A stretch of DNA of 64,000 nucleotides, taken from NCBI RefSeq assembly GCF_033343995.1, contig NZ_CP137573.1, positions 4,993,001-5,057,000 of the forward strand, written 5' to 3'. A program made the position numbers and the translations under genes. Below, in pieces: positions 61,274 to 64,000 of the stretch. The DNA comes from Streptomyces sp. HUAS YS2. GTDB taxonomy: Bacteria > Actinomycetota > Actinomycetes > Streptomycetales > Streptomycetaceae. The notes below the pieces were generated by a model. That model worked only from the letters and a program-made list of their open reading frames with translations. It was not told the origin of the DNA and made no database searches. Numbering within the stretch: the first letter of the stretch is position 1; the number at the start of each line of letters is the position of its first letter.

Positions 61274-63220
61274 TCAGGGCACCTCCACCCACCTCGCGCG
61301 GGAGGGGGTGCCCCGCGCGTCGGTGACGAAGAGCATGTACCAGCCCGAGGGCACCAGGGCCCGGTTCTTCGGGACGCCCAGCTCGACCGCGCCCGGCGTC
61401 TTCTCGAGCGTCAGCGCGACCGTGCGCTGGTCGACGTCGGTGACATGGGTGACGGCGCTCGGCCGGATCAGCTTCGCCGAGGTGATCCCGGCGGCGTCCG
61501 CCGTCCGGTACACGCCGGTCCTGCCGCGCGCGATCCGCCCCGGCCCGTCCCCGAGTTCCGGCCGGTCGCCGCGGAACAGGTAGGCGGGCGTGTAGATCTC
61601 GATGCGCTGCTCGAAGACGCCCGGCCGGGTGTTCGCGGCGTCGGAGAAGAGCGAGTCCGAGCCGAAGATCATGACCCGGCCGTCGGGCAGCAGCAGCGAG
61701 CCGGAGTGGTAGTTCCGGCCGACCCGCGGGTCGGCGACCCGGGTGTACGCGCCCGTCCTCGGGTCGTACGTCCGGGCCTGGAGGATGTTCGAGCCGCCGC
61801 GCCCCCGGTAGTCCTCGGAGCCTCCGGTGACGAGCACGGTGTCGTCGGGCAGCAGCGAGGCGCTCGGGTAGCGGGTGCCCTTCTCCAGGGCGGCACTGTC
61901 CCGGAACCGCGGGCGCGGCTCCTTGAGGTCGACGAGCCGGGACCGCGCGCTGGCCTTCTCGGACTCACCGACCCCGCCGCCGCCGATGACCAGGAACCGC
62001 TGGTCCTGCGCGGGCGGCAGCAGCACGGTCGCGGAGGTCTCCATCCGGTCGGGGTCGGAGAGCCCCGGCACCCTGGTGAAGGTGTCGGTCCGCAGGTCCC
62101 AGACGCCCGGGTCGCGACCGACGTCGGCGGGACCGTACCCGGCGTTGGAGCCGGAGTAGAACAGCCGGCCGTCGGCCAGCAGGAAGATCGCCGGGTAGGT
62201 GGGGAACCGGCGCTCGACGCCGGTGTAGGCCCACTTCTTCGTCCTCGGGTCGTAGATCTCGTCCTTGCCGGGGACGATCTGGCCGATCTCGTCGAGCCCG
62301 GAGAGGGACAGCACCCGGCCGTCCGCGAGGGTGGTGAGGGTCGGGTACCAGCGGGCCTCGTTCATCGGGTCGACGGTGAGGTACTTCTCGGCGACCGGGT
62401 CGAACTCGTATGCCTCCCGGATGCCCTGGAAGTCCTTCTTGTCGAGGGCGAGCTTCTGCGCGATGCCGTAGGTGTTGCGCGCGTCGGCGCCGGTCAGGCC
62501 GGCCACCCGGTAGTTGTCCTGGGTGCCGGTCTCGTACGCCTTCCCGGACTTCTCCGCCTCGACGTAGATCCGGCCGAGTCCGGGGTCGTTGCGCAGGAAC
62601 CGGCCGGTCCTCCGGTCGAAGACCTTGGTGGCCCGCTCGACCAGGACCGGGTCCCGGGAGACGAAGGTCCTGCCGTTCTCCCGCCCGGTGAAGCGGGTGC
62701 CGGCGGGCAGAGTGGCCGGCTTGTCCGGGTTCTCGTTGTGGACGATCATCAGGCCGCCGGCCTTGGTGACGTCGCCCTCCAATTTCTCGTACCGCTTCGT
62801 CCCGCCCGCCACGAGGAGTTTCCCGTCCGGGAGTTGGGTGTGCCCGGAGCAGAACATGTCCCTGGGCGTCGGGATCTTCTTGAAGTCCCCCGTCGCCGGG
62901 TCCCACAGCACGGACTCGAACTTCCTCGCGTCGAAGTTCTTCTGGTTGTTGCCGGAGCCGGCGATCAGCAGCACCTTGCCGGTGTGGAGCAGGGCCGCGT
63001 GGATGGTGTTGATCCGGAACTCCGCGGGCACGTCGAGCAGGTCCCAGTGGCCGTGGGTCGCCTTGTACGCGGGCCGGTCGATCGCGTACTCGTGATACTG
63101 CTCCGAGCCGAACCGCCACATCGCCGGTCCGTTGAACCCGGCGAGCGCGAGGACGACGACCGCCGAGATCCCCACCCTCCGCGCCCGGCTCCTCCGATGG
63201 TCGGGCCGTACGGCGCTCAC
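61274..63220 (-). CDS. glxA: GlxA, mono-copper radical oxidase (galactose oxidase-like)
   Basis: 648-residue exported copper oxidase. A membrane anchor/signal (VGISAVVVLALAGFNGPAMW) is followed by kelch-type blades and a C-terminal Ig-like domain. The Tyr-Cys cofactor cysteine is Cys124 (PRDMFCSGHTQLPDG); copper-site candidates include EARWYPTLTTL and RNYHSGSLLLPDGRV. GlxA acts with CslA to make a cell-tip glycan needed for aerial development and copper-dependent morphogenesis in Streptomyces. GTG at 63220 overlaps the cslA stop as GTGA. Confidence 0.95.
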   Translation of the reverse strand: MSAVRPDHRRSRARRVGISAVVVLALAGFNGPAMWRFGSEQYHEYAIDRPAYKATHGHWDLLDVPAEFRINTIHAALLHTGKVLLIAGSGNNQKNFDARKFESVLWDPATGDFKKIPTPRDMFCSGHTQLPDGKLLVAGGTKRYEKLEGDVTKAGGLMIVHNENPDKPATLPAGTRFTGRENGRTFVSRDPVLVERATKVFDRRTGRFLRNDPGLGRIYVEAEKSGKAYETGTQDNYRVAGLTGADARNTYGIAQKLALDKKDFQGIREAYEFDPVAEKYLTVDPMNEARWYPTLTTLADGRVLSLSGLDEIGQIVPGKDEIYDPRTKKWAYTGVERRFPTYPAIFLLADGRLFYSGSNAGYGPADVGRDPGVWDLRTDTFTRVPGLSDPDRMETSATVLLPPAQDQRFLVIGGGGVGESEKASARSRLVDLKEPRPRFRDSAALEKGTRYPSASLLPDDTVLVTGGSEDYRGRGGSNILQARTYDPRTGAYTRVADPRVGRNYHSGSLLLPDGRVMIFGSDSLFSDAANTRPGVFEQRIEIYTPAYLFRGDRPELGDGPGRIARGRTGVYRTADAAGITSAKLIRPSAVTHVTDVDQRTVALTLEKTPGAVELGVPKNRALVPSGWYMLFVTDARGTPSRARWVEVP

Positions 63221-64000
63221 TTCTTACGCCCTCCCAGGACCATCGTCCGTTCGGGGGCGCCGGGTTCGGACCCGGCGGTCCCGGACCCGGACCACTGCGG
63301 GCGCTGCTGCGGTACGTGCGCGGGCGCGGCCGGCCGCTCGGGTACGCGGGCGGCGCGCTTCGCTGCGCGGAGCCCGTACGCCCAGGCCAGGATCGGCGCG
63401 GCGGTGATCAGCAGGGCCAGCGTGGCCCAGGTGATCATCGCCGGGTGGTCGTGGCCGAGGACGAAGGACGCGGCGAGCGATCCGCCGAAGACGGCGACGA
63501 AGAACAGATGGACGCGGAAGGTGCCGAAGAGGGTGTCCGGGCTGGACGAGTCGCCCTTCGGCGTCACCACGAACGAGCTCTTGCGGCGCAGCACCGCGTC
63601 GAGCAGCGAGCGGGCGTAGATCGGCGCGGAGAGCGCGGACATCATCATGCCGGCGAGTCCGCCGGACCCCTCGGGTTCGTGCGGCGACACGTTGTGCCGC
63701 CGGTTCCAGACGTAGAGGCCGATCTGGAGCGCCGAGGCGTTGCCGTACAGCATCATCCACATCGCCGGGTCGATCTGGACACCGGAGGCACCCATGCCGA
63801 GGAACAGCGCGCAACTCAGTGCCGCGAGGATCCAGTTGAGGGCCGACATCGGATAGAACACGATCATCAGCGTGTAGTTGAGGAGCTTGCCCGGCGGCAG
63901 GCTGCCGAAGCCCTTCCAGTACTGGGTGAGGATGGTCTCGTAGGTGCCCCGGGACCAGCGCAGCTGCTGGGTGAAGAAGTCGGTCCAGGCGGTCGGGCCC
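63217..64000 (-). CDS. cslA: CslA, cellulose synthase-like GT2 glycosyltransferase (partial, 5' end outside window)
   Basis: The 261 C-terminal codons only. The visible part starts within the catalytic domain, with the Q-x-x-R-W product-binding motif (FFTQQLRWSRGTYETILTQY) near the window end. Several membrane helices follow (YPMSALNWILAALSCALFLGM, FRVHLFFVAVFGGSLAASFVLG, ITWATLALLITAAPILAWAYG) and then a Pro/Gln-rich cytoplasmic tail ending LGGRKK. It polymerises a beta-glucan at hyphal tips and is translationally coupled to glxA. Confidence 0.93.
   Translation of the reverse strand, partial: GPTAWTDFFTQQLRWSRGTYETILTQYWKGFGSLPPGKLLNYTLMIVFYPMSALNWILAALSCALFLGMGASGVQIDPAMWMMLYGNASALQIGLYVWNRRHNVSPHEPEGSGGLAGMMMSALSAPIYARSLLDAVLRRKSSFVVTPKGDSSSPDTLFGTFRVHLFFVAVFGGSLAASFVLGHDHPAMITWATLALLITAAPILAWAYGLRAAKRAARVPERPAAPAHVPQQRPQWSGSGTAGSEPGAPERTMVLGGRKK

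Noticed and set aside
61445-63619. Long plus-strand frame opposite glxA
   Set aside because: Shadow composition; glxA on the minus strand has the radical oxidase cysteine and full family length.

Overview
The window is high-GC (roughly 70 percent or more) actinobacterial DNA with Streptomyces character throughout: strong third-position G/C bias, frequent GTG starts, an SsgA-like sporulation protein, DasR-type PTS operators, a cslA-glxA locus and class E/F sortases. The order hppD, TPR protein, GlcD-type oxidase, ssg gene, RDD proteins, metalloprotease, pncA/pncB, clpS, mec-cysO-cysM, nagE and rph matches, as far as I recall, a core chromosomal arm segment of Streptomyces. I cannot name the species.

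Layout. 0-11 kb: tyrosine catabolism (hppD), a TPR membrane protein, an FAD-linked oxidase, an SsgG-like division protein, two RDD membrane proteins and a large secreted M6-type metalloprotease. 11-20 kb: NAD salvage (pncB, pncA), clpS with a DUF2017 gene, an amino acid permease, the CysO-dependent cysteine pathway (mec, leader peptide, cysO, cysM), a membrane-anchored MazF/PemK-fold protein and an MBL hydrolase. 19-25 kb: the N-acetylglucosamine PTS (two EIIC genes, one EIIB gene) with three dre-like DasR operators, then rph, a small lipoprotein, rdgB, tRNA-Leu(UAG) and bcp. 25-34 kb: DUF3618 and GroES-like proteins, a guanidine-III riboswitch in front of an SMR guanidinium exporter, a class A PBP, a three-gene ABC-2 exporter and a DUF445 protein.

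34.7-40.7 kb is an accessory island with visibly lower local GC in places. It holds a GmrSD-like DUF262/DUF1524 protein, a divergent 259-residue protein with one membrane segment, and a 1046-residue PLD-helicase-DUF3427 protein. It looks like a defence module. 41-49 kb: a SEC-C protein, class E sortase, a YidC-like protein with its small partner, an FAH-family hydrolase, a vapBC pair with its operator, a Gfo/Idh/MocA-ROK divergent pair and a LAXTG surface protein.

49.5-57.8 kb is an apparent 2-aminoethylphosphonate utilisation cluster: GntR/UTRA regulator, FAD oxidase, phosphonatase-like HAD, four-gene ABC importer and an exported alkaline-phosphatase-superfamily enzyme. There are PHO-box-like repeats in front of the first catabolic gene. 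57.9-64 kb: a HAD-IIA phosphatase, a secreted repeat protein with a class F sortase, and the GH6 / glxA / cslA polysaccharide locus, with cslA cut by the window end.

The most notable non-coding signals are the guanidine-III riboswitch with a matching start-codon sequester, the short LHVDL-type leader peptide followed by a perfect dyad before cysO, and the operators of vapBC, the ROK regulator and the nag genes.
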